DNA from: JAKFWF01 sp031367505
GTDB taxonomy: Bacteria; Pseudomonadota; Alphaproteobacteria; Rhizobiales; Hyphomicrobiaceae
Assembly: GCA_031367505.1 (NCBI GenBank)
Contig: JANLPY010000148.1
Span: 28,568-92,567 of the forward strand
Direction: 5' to 3'
DNA: 64,000 bases
How positions within the stretch are numbered: the first letter of the stretch is position 1; each line of letters opens with the position of its first letter. The notes beneath the pieces are model-generated. The model worked only from the letters and a program-made list of their open reading frames with translations, ran no database searches and was not told the origin of the DNA. Of the stretch, positions 1 through 8,550 are shown in pieces. Both the position numbers and the translations under genes were made by a program.

Positions 1-160
1 ATTATCTATCAAAAAATTTGACAACCACGCCCCAGCATTGGTGATGTGCGCTCCGGCGACTAGACTCTGATCAGACAAATGGCGCTTAGAATAAAGACTG
101 ACACAGTTTGCAAGGCGGTCGTTCAAGCGGCCGCCACGAAATCAAACAGGTAGAACCACG
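1..160 (+). promoter_or_regulatory. Leader/promoter region of the catabolic cluster
   Basis: No coding sequence is visible in the first 160 bases. A TTGACA hexamer at 18-23 could be a -35 box, but no convincing -10 follows at 17 bases. A perfect 10-bp palindrome TCTGATCAGA lies at 66-75 and could be a regulator site. The downstream gene has only a weak ribosome binding site (AGG about 11 bases before ATG 161). The regulatory role is inference from position. Confidence 0.3.
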
Positions 161-2413
161 ATGAGCGCCGAAAATTTGAGTAACAAGTGGATTGGCCAAC
201 GCACCCGTAGACCGGACGCAGAAGACAAAGTTACCGGGCGTGCAACTTATGGCGCCGACTTTTCGTTACCCGGCATGCTGTGGGGCCATGTCCTTCGCAG
301 CCCTCACCCGCACACGCGCATCAAATCGATCAATACCGATAAAGCGCTGGCGTTGGCTGGGGTCAAAGCCGTGATGACAGCGGCCGATCTCGTCGATTTT
401 CCGCTCGGCAAACCAGTGATGGTCGGTATCGCCGACATGCGTTGGATCAGCCGATCGGTGATGGCGCGCGATAAGGCATTATTCGTCGGGCACCCGGTTG
501 CCGCCGTCGCAGCAACCACGGCCAAAATTGCCGCCGCTGCCGCAAAGTTGATCGAAGTCGACTACGACGTATTGCCCTGGGTCATTGACGTCGACGCCGC
601 CGCCGCGCCGGACGCACCAATTTTGCATCCACACATTCGCAGCCCAGGCGCCGGCACGGACACGCCTTCGAATATTGCCGCCAAGCTCGAACACAAGCTG
701 GGCGACGCCGATGCCGGCTTTGCCCAAGCCGACGTTGTTATCGAGCGCAGTTTCAAAACCAAGCCAGTGCACCAAGGCTACATCGAGCCTCATGCTTGCC
801 TGGTCAGCGTGACCCAGGAAGGCAACGCGACCATTTGGAGTAGCAGCCAGGGCCACTTCATGGTCCGGGCGATGAGCGCTCACCTGAGTGGCTTACCGCA
901 AAGCGCAGTGCGCGCCATTCCGGCAGAAATTGGCGGTGGTTTCGGCGGCAAGACCGTCGTTTATCTGGAGCCAGTGGCCTTGGCACTGTCACGTAAATCC
1001 GGACACCCGGTAAAGATCATCATGTCGCGCCAGGACGAGTTCCACGCTGGCGGGCCAACATCAGGATCGTCAAGTACCGTCAAGATTGGTGCCACCAAGG
1101 ATGGCCGGATAACCGCAGCTACAGCAACATTCCGATTGCAGGCCGGTGCGTTCCCCGGATCGCCAATCCGAGGTGCGGTCGGTTGCTGCTTCGCGCCGTA
1201 CGACATCGCGAACGTACATGTGACAGGTTACGACGTCGTCTCCAACCGCCCAAAGGCTACCGCCTATCGCGCGCCCGGAGCACCGATCGGGGCGTATCCT
1301 GTCGAGTGCGTCATGGATGAACTTGCCGCAGCACTGAAAATGGACCCGCTGGCGTTCCGGTTAAAAAATGCCTCCAAGCAAGGAACGAAGGCTGCCTATG
1401 GGCCGACCTTTGGCCGCATCGGATTCGAGGAAACGCTACGCGCCGCAATCGAGCATCCCCACTATAGCGCACCACTTGGACCCAATCAGGGACGCGGTGT
1501 TGCAAGTGGCTTCTGGTTCAATGCGGGCGGTGAATCCAGTGCCCAACTCACGGTAAACGAAGATGGAACCGTGATTGTCGTCACAGGCCATCCCGACATC
1601 GGAGGCTTACGTGCCTCCATGATGAATATCACCGCCGAGTTGCTCGGCATTCACTACAGCCGCGTACAAGCTCTGATCGGTGATACCAACTCGGTTGGCT
1701 ATAGCGCGCTCACTGGTGGCAGCCGCGCCACCTTTGCTGGCGGTATCGTCGTCACGAAATCAGCCGAACAGGTTATTGAGATCTTGCGTCAACGTGCGGC
1801 CAAGATCTGGAAGATCGACGTTGACGCGGTCGTCTGGGAAAATGGCCATGCTCGTCCTGCCGGCGACAATGCGGGCAAGTTTGAGCCATTATCGCTGGCT
1901 GATATTGCTGCCAAGGCGAGTGCTACTGGTGGGCCGATCAATGCGCGATCCTCGCTCAATACTGAAGGAGCGGCAGGCGGCTTCGGCACACATATTTGCG
2001 ATGTTGAGGTTGATCGCGAAACGGGCCGGGTCTTGGTCACACGTTACACGGCCATTCAGGACGCCGGCCGCGCAATCCACCCGAGCTACGTCGAGGGCCA
2101 AATGCAAGGCGGCGTGGCACAGGGCATCGGCTGGGCGCTCAACGAGGAATATGTCTACAGCGCACAAGGCCGCGTCGATAACCCAGGCTTCCTCGATTAC
2201 CGGATGCCAGTCGCGTCCGATCTGCCGATGCTCGACACGGTCATCATCGAGGTACCCAACGACAAACATCCGCAGGGCGTGCGGGGCGTGGGCGAGGTGC
2301 CGATCGTGCCACCTTTGGCTGCTGTCGCCAATGCAGTTCATAATGCCCTGGGTGTCCGCTATTATGAATTGCCAATGTCACCGCCGAAAATCCGTAAGTC
2401 ACTCGAAGTCTAA
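161..2413 (+). CDS. Xanthine dehydrogenase-family protein, molybdopterin-binding large subunit
   Basis: 750 aa, the usual size of a free-standing large subunit of the aerobic molybdenum hydroxylases (xanthine/aldehyde/CO dehydrogenase type), which hydroxylate a carbon of N-heterocycles or aldehydes with water. The N-terminal a/b hammerhead domain covers about residues 10-130. The cofactor region follows with the glycine-rich IGGGFGGK, then AYRAPGAP. Near the C-terminus RGVGE places the presumed catalytic Glu at 712. The FAD and 2Fe-2S subunits that normally partner it are not in the window. It begins a run of catabolic genes. The substrate cannot be told from sequence; the neighbouring amidohydrolases suggest a nitrogen heterocycle (inference). 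Confidence 0.88.
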   Translation: MSAENLSNKWIGQRTRRPDAEDKVTGRATYGADFSLPGMLWGHVLRSPHPHTRIKSINTDKALALAGVKAVMTAADLVDFPLGKPVMVGIADMRWISRSVMARDKALFVGHPVAAVAATTAKIAAAAAKLIEVDYDVLPWVIDVDAAAAPDAPILHPHIRSPGAGTDTPSNIAAKLEHKLGDADAGFAQADVVIERSFKTKPVHQGYIEPHACLVSVTQEGNATIWSSSQGHFMVRAMSAHLSGLPQSAVRAIPAEIGGGFGGKTVVYLEPVALALSRKSGHPVKIIMSRQDEFHAGGPTSGSSSTVKIGATKDGRITAATATFRLQAGAFPGSPIRGAVGCCFAPYDIANVHVTGYDVVSNRPKATAYRAPGAPIGAYPVECVMDELAAALKMDPLAFRLKNASKQGTKAAYGPTFGRIGFEETLRAAIEHPHYSAPLGPNQGRGVASGFWFNAGGESSAQLTVNEDGTVIVVTGHPDIGGLRASMMNITAELLGIHYSRVQALIGDTNSVGYSALTGGSRATFAGGIVVTKSAEQVIEILRQRAAKIWKIDVDAVVWENGHARPAGDNAGKFEPLSLADIAAKASATGGPINARSSLNTEGAAGGFGTHICDVEVDRETGRVLVTRYTAIQDAGRAIHPSYVEGQMQGGVAQGIGWALNEEYVYSAQGRVDNPGFLDYRMPVASDLPMLDTVIIEVPNDKHPQGVRGVGEVPIVPPLAAVANAVHNALGVRYYELPMSPPKIRKSLEV

Positions 2414-2503
2414 GTGCCTCGTCGAGTTGGACGGTCCAACACATTGGGCCGAGACAGGTGCCAACGAGTACTAAGCTGAATTTGAACGGCAGGAGGGACC
2501 CCA

Positions 2504-3370
2504 ATGAAGTTCATGATGTTTGAGACCACGAAGGGTTCGACGCTCGGATTGGTCGACGGGCAAAATGTGATTGAGCTCGCCGTGCTCGACACATCCCTGC
2601 CGAAAGATCTGCTGACCCTTATTCAGGCTGGCCCCGCGGCACTTGCCACTGTCAAAGTCGCTGCCGCGAAGGCGTCAGCCACGGCGAAACATCCGCTTGC
2701 AAGCGTAAAGCCTGCACTTCCTATCGCCCATCCACCGAAGTTCATCTGCGTCGGCCTCAACTATCTCGAGCATGCAAAGGAAGGAGGCCACGCGCCACCC
2801 ACATACCCATCCTTTTTTGCACGCTACGATCGATCGCTCGTCGCCGCTGGCCAACCAGTGATCCGTCCGAAAATTTCCAACCAACTCGATTACGAGTGCG
2901 AACTCACCATCGTTATCGGCAAAGGCGGCCGCAACATTTCCGAAGCAAACGCGCTTGAGCACGTCTTCGGCTACACTCTTTTCAATGACGTGTCGGTCCG
3001 CGATTTTCAGCGTAAGACTTCGCAATGGCTTGCCGGCAAGAACTTCGACGCGACAGGTCCGCTCGGACCGGTGGTCGTGACCGCGGACGAATTACCGCCG
3101 GGCGCCTCCGGCCTCAACATCATGACGCGCGTCAACGGCCAGACCATGCAGTCGTCGAACACGAGCGACATGATTTTTTCGACGGCGAAGTGCATTTCCA
3201 TCCTGTCGGAAATCATGACGCTGGAACCTGGTGATCTGATCGCCACCGGCACACCGTCGGGCGTCGCACATGCCCGTAAGCCACCGGCCTGGATGAAGGG
3301 TGGCGATGTCGTCGAAGTCGAGGTCGAGCGCATTGGGATACTCAGCAACCCGATCGTCGACGGCGACTGA
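2504..3370 (+). CDS. Fumarylacetoacetate hydrolase (FAH) family protein
   Basis: 288 aa, matching FAHD1/HpcE-type members that hydrolyse or decarboxylate acylpyruvates and related 2-keto acids using Mg2+ or Mn2+. The conserved core begins near residue 75 (FICVGLNYLEHAKE), continues through a DYECEL metal-ligand segment near 125 and FNDVSVRDFQRK near 155, and ends with GDLIATGTPSGV near 245. A strong GGAGGG site lies 7 bases before the ATG. It follows the Mo-hydroxylase gene by 90 bases and is probably cotranscribed. It is distinct from the longer fumarylacetoacetase-like gene at 23795. The substrate is unknown. Confidence 0.87.
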   Translation: MKFMMFETTKGSTLGLVDGQNVIELAVLDTSLPKDLLTLIQAGPAALATVKVAAAKASATAKHPLASVKPALPIAHPPKFICVGLNYLEHAKEGGHAPPTYPSFFARYDRSLVAAGQPVIRPKISNQLDYECELTIVIGKGGRNISEANALEHVFGYTLFNDVSVRDFQRKTSQWLAGKNFDATGPLGPVVVTADELPPGASGLNIMTRVNGQTMQSSNTSDMIFSTAKCISILSEIMTLEPGDLIATGTPSGVAHARKPPAWMKGGDVVEVEVERIGILSNPIVDGD

Positions 3371-3382
3371 TCCGACCAGGCA

Positions 3383-4549
3383 TCAAGACAATTGAAACCG
3401 TTCGAACCGATGCAGCTCATCCTCGATTTGCCGTTTGAGCGAGCGCGATTGCCGGCGATCGATCCACGTCCATTCTTGCACGAGTAGCTCGCGCCGCTGC
3501 CGATCGGCCTTGAGATCGATGGCGGCAACGATCTGATCGCCAATGAGCACCGGCAACGAAAAGTAGCCGAACACCCGCTTCTCCTTCGGCACATAAGCCT
3601 CGAAGCGGTGTTCGTAGTCAAAGAATAGGCGAAGTCTTTTTCGTTGGATCACGAGTGGATCGAACGGCGATAGGATGTGGACCAACTCCTCATCCAGCTG
3701 ATAGTTCTGCTGCAACGCCTGCGGTTCGATCCAGTGTTGAACCGCCTCTGCCTCCGCAATCACCGCCGGTACAAGTGACTTGCCCCGCACGCGCTTGTCG
3801 ATCAACTTGCGCATCGCATCCTTGCGTTTGGCATCGAGGTGGCAAATCGAATCCAGGCTCACGAGCCCCTGTGCGCGCAGTGCCCGATCGAGTAAATAAT
3901 TCAATATCTCGGGCTCGGTTGCGGCCTTCGGTGGCGTCTCCCATCCAAAGTGGCGATCCACCAAATCATAGGATTTCAGCATGCCGGTCCGGGCGCTTAT
4001 CGTGAGTGCGCCAGCGTGAAAGGCCAACTGCAACGCACGGCGCGATGGTTTGCGGCTGGCCCAGGCATGGTCTTTCTCGACGAGCACGTCATCATCGATG
4101 TCGCGGATCGATAACGCGCCGGTCTCTCGAACAAGCCTCAGAACCTTACGCAGATCGTCTTTGGTAACCGACTTGAACCACGCACCGGGTGATGATCGGT
4201 GAACCTTCATCGCCGCGATAAAATACCGAAAGTCACGTACCGGCACGTATGAAAGCGCGTGTGTCCAATACTCGAACACCGTCTTGTCGATCTGCTGTGC
4301 CTTGTGCAGATCTCCACGCGTGTAGTTCGGAATGCGCGTAAAGAGGATGTGGTGATGGCATCGCTCGATCACATTGATAGTATCGATTTGCACATACCCC
4401 AGGTGCTCGATTGCAAGTCGCGTTGCCTCGGAATGTTCGCCGAACGGTGCACGAGTATCCAGCCGTTGGGCATGGAGCCAGATCTGCCGTGCACGACCCT
4501 TCGTAATCTGATGCATTGGAATTGCAGTGTTCGTACTTCGCGATACCAT
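3383..4549 (-). CDS. YcaQ-family winged-helix protein (crosslink-repair glycosylase type)
   Basis: 388 aa with the winged-helix architecture of the YcaQ/AlkX (HTH_42) family, whose characterised members are DNA glycosylases that unhook interstrand crosslinks. The catalytic Q-x-D motif is present as VQIDT (Q54, D56), followed by the family-typical ERCHHHILFTR. C-terminal blocks such as LSPFDPLVIQRKR and GYFSLPVLIGDQIVA also fit. It is convergent with the FAH gene (12 bases apart), lies on the strand opposite the catabolic cluster and is probably unrelated to it. The start is uncertain: M12 (4516) is an alternative, and neither has a good Shine-Dalgarno site. Confidence 0.85.
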   Translation of the reverse strand: MVSRSTNTAIPMHQITKGRARQIWLHAQRLDTRAPFGEHSEATRLAIEHLGYVQIDTINVIERCHHHILFTRIPNYTRGDLHKAQQIDKTVFEYWTHALSYVPVRDFRYFIAAMKVHRSSPGAWFKSVTKDDLRKVLRLVRETGALSIRDIDDDVLVEKDHAWASRKPSRRALQLAFHAGALTISARTGMLKSYDLVDRHFGWETPPKAATEPEILNYLLDRALRAQGLVSLDSICHLDAKRKDAMRKLIDKRVRGKSLVPAVIAEAEAVQHWIEPQALQQNYQLDEELVHILSPFDPLVIQRKRLRLFFDYEHRFEAYVPKEKRVFGYFSLPVLIGDQIVAAIDLKADRQRRELLVQEWTWIDRRQSRSLKRQIEDELHRFERFQLS

Positions 4550-4677
4550 TATTTAGAACGCTTCATTTGAGGCCAATAGCCGTCGCGGATTGACGGATGT
4601 CCGGGAGCGTGCACAAATCGTGCGATGCCCCGGCCGCACCTCGTTGCGGAAGGCGCGACGCCGTAGGGGAACAGTTT

Positions 4678-5598
4678 GTGAGCCGCAATACAACCCGATT
4701 AAAGCATGTCCTTGCCCGGCGCGAGGCAACGATCGTTCCGGGAGCAGCCAACGCACTATTCGCCAGGGTCATCGAGGATATCGGCTACGAGGTGGTGTAT
4801 GTCACGGGCGCTGGTATAGCCAATATGCATCTGGGCGCACCCGACATCGGCCTGACGACACTCACCGAGATCGCGAACACCGTCGCGGCCATATCCGACG
4901 CCGTCGATCTGCCACTTCTGGTCGATGCCGATACAGGTTTTGGCAATGCATTGAATATGCGGCGAACCGTTCAAGTGCTGGAGCGCGCAGGTGCCGCCGG
5001 TATTCAAATTGAAGATCAGGTTTTCCCTAAAAAATGTGGTCACTTCACAGGCAAGGGCGTGATCCCGATCGCCGAGATGGTGCAGAAAATCCGAGCCGCC
5101 GTCGACGCACGCCGTGATGGCGATTTCCAAATCGTGGCTCGCACCGACGCACGCGCTATCGAGGGCCTGGATTCAGCGATCGATCGAGCACGCGCAATGA
5201 TCGAGGCGGGTGCGGATGCGACCTTCGTCGAGGCACCACTGAACGAGGCAGAGTTGGGCCGGATTGCGCGCGATCTGCCGGTACCGCAAATCGCCAACAT
5301 GGTATTCGGTGGCCTTACGCCCGAGATCGGACGCGCCAAACTGAGCGCTATGGGCTTCGGCATCGTGCTTTATGCCAATGCATCTTTGCAGGCAGCACTG
5401 AAGGCAAACCAGGAAGTCCTCGGCGCCCTCAAGCGCGATGGCTCACTGGCAGCTGTAGCAAACCAGCTCGCCGACTTTGGCGAACGCCAGCGGGCCGTTG
5501 CAAAAGACCGTTACGATGCGCTTGAGGCGCGCTACAAAACCGATGAAGCCGAGACGCGACCACCGGTTGCTGGCCCCCGTGCGGGAGGCAAATCATGA
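4678..5598 (+). CDS. Isocitrate lyase/PEP mutase superfamily carbon-carbon lyase
   Basis: 306 aa from GTG 4678. This start is chosen because AGGGGA lies 7 bases upstream and family homology begins just after it; a longer frame from 4597 would add 27 unconserved residues. The TIM-barrel enzymes of this superfamily cleave 2-hydroxy acids (2-methylisocitrate, dimethylmalate, oxaloacetate) or act on phosphonates. DADTGFGN is the Mg-binding segment and EDQVFPKKCGH carries the KKCGH catalytic Cys loop typical of lyases, not of PEP mutase or phosphonopyruvate hydrolase. So a lyase or oxaloacetate decarboxylase-like activity is expected; the exact substrate is unknown. It overlaps the next gene by ATGA. 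Confidence 0.85.
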   Translation: MSRNTTRLKHVLARREATIVPGAANALFARVIEDIGYEVVYVTGAGIANMHLGAPDIGLTTLTEIANTVAAISDAVDLPLLVDADTGFGNALNMRRTVQVLERAGAAGIQIEDQVFPKKCGHFTGKGVIPIAEMVQKIRAAVDARRDGDFQIVARTDARAIEGLDSAIDRARAMIEAGADATFVEAPLNEAELGRIARDLPVPQIANMVFGGLTPEIGRAKLSAMGFGIVLYANASLQAALKANQEVLGALKRDGSLAAVANQLADFGERQRAVAKDRYDALEARYKTDEAETRPPVAGPRAGGKS

Positions 5599-6308
5599 CC
5601 ACAACCCGCCGCCCGTGGGACGGCATCATTTCTGACGAGGAAAAGCGCGCCTATGGAGCCGCGGGTTTCGGCCGCAAAACCGGCCTTGGTACAAGGCCAG
5701 CGCTGTTGATCATCGATGTGCAGTACCGGACCGTCGGTTCCACGCCGTTGCCATTCTGGGAGGCAATCAAAGAATTTCCAACAGCGTGCGGCCAAGTTGG
5801 CTGGGACGCGGTCGGTAATATCGAAAAGCTGCTCGGTTTATTCCGCAATAAAGGATGGCCGGTTCTCTACCCTTACGTTTCCCCGAAAGAAACCTTCGAC
5901 AAGGGCCGTCTCGCCGACAAGGTTCCCGCAATCATGAACATCGCCAGCCACGGCTATGACTTCGTGGCCGGGATCGCGCCTCGTGAGGGTGACATACTGC
6001 TACCGAAGAAACATCCGAGCGCATTTTTCGGAACACCACTGGCGAGCTATCTGATCAACAGCGGCGCCGACACGATTGTTGTAACGGGCTGCACGACATC
6101 GGGCTGTGTCCGAGGCAGCGTGGTCGACGGCTTTGCCTACAACTTCCGGGTCGCAGTGCCACACGATGCGGTTTACGATCGCAGCGCGACATCACACGCG
6201 GTCAACCTATTCGACATGTCGGAAAAGTATGCCGACGTCAGCAGCACCGAGGAGCTCATGAAAGCACTCGAAACCGTCGCTGCCACGCCCACTGACAAAA
6301 CCGATTGA
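5595..6308 (+). CDS. Isochorismatase-family amidohydrolase (N-carbamoylsarcosine/maleamate amidase-like)
   Basis: 237 aa. The cysteine-hydrolase triad is visible: Asp in LLIIDVQ (near residue 40), Lys in LLPKKHPSAFFGT (near 136), and the nucleophilic Cys in TGCTTSGCVR (near 164). This arrangement with a TSGCVR loop is typical of N-carbamoylsarcosine amidase and maleamate amidohydrolase relatives, which release ammonia (and CO2) from amides or carbamoyl groups. Its ATG overlaps the stop of the lyase gene (ATGA), implying translational coupling. With the hydantoinase-like gene at 12362 it suggests ring opening followed by amide hydrolysis (inference). Confidence 0.86.
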   Translation: MTTTRRPWDGIISDEEKRAYGAAGFGRKTGLGTRPALLIIDVQYRTVGSTPLPFWEAIKEFPTACGQVGWDAVGNIEKLLGLFRNKGWPVLYPYVSPKETFDKGRLADKVPAIMNIASHGYDFVAGIAPREGDILLPKKHPSAFFGTPLASYLINSGADTIVVTGCTTSGCVRGSVVDGFAYNFRVAVPHDAVYDRSATSHAVNLFDMSEKYADVSSTEELMKALETVAATPTDKTD

Positions 6309-6346
6309 TCGATAAAAAAAGAGAACCCGTTAGGAGGCTAAATTCC

Positions 6347-7519
6347 ATGCTTGAAGTACGCCAACCAGTGTCACGCAGACGCGCGCTAGCAGCACTGTCA
6401 GCCGTCGGAATTATGGCTACTGCTACAGGCTCAGCATTTGCCCAAGCGCCGGCGGCCTACAAATTCGGACTGGCGATGCCACTCTCGGGTTCGCAGGCTT
6501 TGTACGGCGCCGACCAAGTGAAGGCAGCGCAGTGGGCCGTCGATGCCATTAATGCCAAAGGTGGGATTAACGGCAAGAAGTTCGAGATGATAACGCTGGA
6601 TACGCAAGCAGACCCGCAGGTCGGTATCAACGCCGTCAATCGCATGATCAGCGTCGATAAAGTGCCGGTCTTCATCACGGCCTGGTCGTCGGTGGTTCGC
6701 GCTGTGGCACCGATCGCCAATGACAATAAGATCGTCGAGTTATCCGTTGGCGCGAATTCACCGGACATCGCCAAGCTCGGCGATTACGTCTACACGACGT
6801 TCCCGCTTGCCGATGTCGATGTCGCGGCCGTTGCCAAGTACGCCGCGACGAAGATGGGCGCCAAGAAATCAGCGGTGCTCTACATCAACAACGATACCGG
6901 CATCGTTGCCGCCCAAGTCTACAGAGACAGCTTCACGAAGGCCGGCGGCCAAGTCGTCGCCTACGAAGCGTATGATCCAAAGGCCACCGACTTCACCGGC
7001 GCTTTGCTCAAAATCCGCGCGGCAGCACCTGACGTCATTCACTTGCATGGCCTCGTTGGCGACATGCCGCAAGTCGCAGCCCAGATGCGGCAACTCGGTC
7101 TCAACCAACCGATCACGTCGTACTCTGGCCTCTATAACCCGAAGGTGATCGAGCAGCTCGGCAAAGCATCCGAGGGCATCATCGCGACCTCGCTAGCACC
7201 TGGCGTCGGCGACCTGCCAGCCGTCGCCACCTATGTCGAACGGTGGAAAAAGGAAGTGGGCCGTGAGCCGAACGGTCTGCCGTACACGCAGTATCTGCAT
7301 GATGCGCCGTACATGGTTGCCGCTATTTTCAGCTCCATGGACAAAAAGGGTCTTGCACCGACGGGTGAGAACTTCCGCAAAGAAATGCTGGCCATTGGCA
7401 CGTTTGACCTGCCGCTAACCGGCCCGGTGACCGTCTCCGACAGCCACACTGTTTCCAAACCGGTGTATCTGGTCGAGATCAAGGACGGGAAGTGGACCCC
7501 TAAGGACATCGTGAAGTAG
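6347..7519 (+). CDS. ABC transporter periplasmic substrate-binding protein (LivJ/amide-binding type)
   Basis: 390 aa from ATG 6347, which has an AGGAGG site 9 bases upstream; an in-frame TTG at 6305 lacks this support. The N-terminus has a twin-arginine-containing stretch (SRRRALAALS) followed by a hydrophobic core and an AFAQA cleavage site, so it is exported. The rest is a type I periplasmic binding fold (Peripla_BP_6): FGLAMPLSGSQALYG, an NDNK segment near 125, and a LYINNDTG central region. It captures the substrate for the transporter encoded next. Members bind branched-chain amino acids, amides, urea or aromatic acids; the ligand here is unknown. A stem-loop follows the gene. Confidence 0.9.
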   Translation: MLEVRQPVSRRRALAALSAVGIMATATGSAFAQAPAAYKFGLAMPLSGSQALYGADQVKAAQWAVDAINAKGGINGKKFEMITLDTQADPQVGINAVNRMISVDKVPVFITAWSSVVRAVAPIANDNKIVELSVGANSPDIAKLGDYVYTTFPLADVDVAAVAKYAATKMGAKKSAVLYINNDTGIVAAQVYRDSFTKAGGQVVAYEAYDPKATDFTGALLKIRAAAPDVIHLHGLVGDMPQVAAQMRQLGLNQPITSYSGLYNPKVIEQLGKASEGIIATSLAPGVGDLPAVATYVERWKKEVGREPNGLPYTQYLHDAPYMVAAIFSSMDKKGLAPTGENFRKEMLAIGTFDLPLTGPVTVSDSHTVSKPVYLVEIKDGKWTPKDIVK

Positions 7520-7536
7520 AGCGTCCCAACAGTTCG

Positions 7537-7571
7537 ACGAGCAGCGAGATTCTGACGGTCGCTGCTCGTTT
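7537..7571 (+). terminator. Stem-loop between binding-protein and permease genes
   Basis: A perfect 11-bp inverted repeat, ACGAGCAGCGA (7537-7547) and TCGCTGCTCGT (7559-7569), with an 11-base loop and only a short T run (TTT at 7569-7571). It sits in the 65-base gap between the binding protein and LivH genes. Such elements commonly act as partial terminators or 3' mRNA stabilisers, giving more binding protein than permease. The structure is seen in the sequence; the role is inferred. Confidence 0.65.
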
Positions 7572-7584
7572 CCGATTCTAACCA

Positions 7585-8541
7585 ATGGCAAACTCGATGC
7601 TGGCTTGGACCACCATAGCGCAGATCCTTTGGACGTCGCTGGCGACGGCCAGTTATTATGTGCTTTTTGCCGTAGCATTTTCTTTGGTCCTCAAAGTCAA
7701 CGGCGTCTTCAACTTCGCGCAAGCGGGCCTGATGACGATCGCGTTTTACGCAGCTCACGCGTCGGTCGCCTTGCTTGGGCTTGGTGGACCAGCAGCATTC
7801 GCCATAGCTTTGGTAGCGACGCTGGCTAGCGCATGGGCGCTGGAGCGATTCGGTTTCGCGCAGCTTCGGTCCAGCAACGCCTCGCCGATGTTCATATTCA
7901 TTTTTACCATCGTGATCTCGGAGTTCATCGCCTATGTGGCGATGCTGATCTTCGGCACATGGCCACAGACCGTGTTTCCGCAATTGTTCTGGCCAGTGAC
8001 GCTCGTTGGTGAAATCGCCATCAGCGCATGGGACGTACCGGCACTGGCAACCGCCATTGCATCGCTGAGCGCGCTCTGGCTGTTCCTCAATTTCAGCCGA
8101 TGGGGCCAGTTCATGGTCGCCGTCGCAGACAACGCGAGCCTCGCTGAACTTTACGGAATCAATCGGCAGCGTGTCTTCATGCTGACGATGCTGATCGCCG
8201 CCGCATTGATCACCGCCGGTATGTTCCTTTACGGCACACGTGCGCAAGTGCAGCCGCTGACCGGGCTCGAGATGATGTTGTTTGCAGCGCTCGCAACGAT
8301 CCTCGGCGGCATCGGCCGGATCTGGGGCGCGGGCATCGCCGCCGTGTTGCTGGGCGTGGTGCAGAACGCCAGCATCCTGGTTATTCCGTCCGAGTGGCAA
8401 GGCTTCTTGCTCTACGTGTTCCTATTCGTGGCGATCATATTCTTTCCACAAGGCATTCGTCTTCCCGCGCGGCGCAAGGCTCTGGTTCGCACGGGACCGG
8501 CATTGCCTCGACCTCTCGAAACTCCAACGTCGACGGGTTGA
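7585..8541 (+). CDS. Branched-chain amino acid-type ABC transporter permease LivH
   Basis: 318 aa, strongly hydrophobic, of the LivH/BPD_transp_2 family that forms half of the inner-membrane channel. Family signatures include LKVNGVFNFAQAGLMTIAFYA near residue 35 and the C-terminal LEMMLFAALATILGGIGRIWG near 230, corresponding to the cytoplasmic loop that contacts the ATPases. The C-terminal tail is basic. No convincing ribosome binding site precedes the ATG; M5 (7597) is an alternative. It begins the permease-ATPase part of the operon and likely depends on read-through of the preceding stem-loop. Confidence 0.9.
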   Translation: MANSMLAWTTIAQILWTSLATASYYVLFAVAFSLVLKVNGVFNFAQAGLMTIAFYAAHASVALLGLGGPAAFAIALVATLASAWALERFGFAQLRSSNASPMFIFIFTIVISEFIAYVAMLIFGTWPQTVFPQLFWPVTLVGEIAISAWDVPALATAIASLSALWLFLNFSRWGQFMVAVADNASLAELYGINRQRVFMLTMLIAAALITAGMFLYGTRAQVQPLTGLEMMLFAALATILGGIGRIWGAGIAAVLLGVVQNASILVIPSEWQGFLLYVFLFVAIIFFPQGIRLPARRKALVRTGPALPRPLETPTSTG

Positions 8542-8550
8542 GGCAACGCC

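Noticed and set aside
4597..4677. Longer start of the lyase gene
   Set aside because: The extra residues are unconserved and GTG 4678 has an AGGGGA site at good spacing.
4678..5598. PEP mutase or phosphonopyruvate hydrolase, giving a phosphonate pathway with the PhnZ-like gene
   Set aside because: The active-site loop is KKCGH as in lyases, and no other phosphonate genes are present.
7231..8400. Long minus-strand open frame (389 codons) opposite the binding protein and LivH
   Set aside because: It spans two strongly supported genes and a stem-loop, and its composition is not protein-like.
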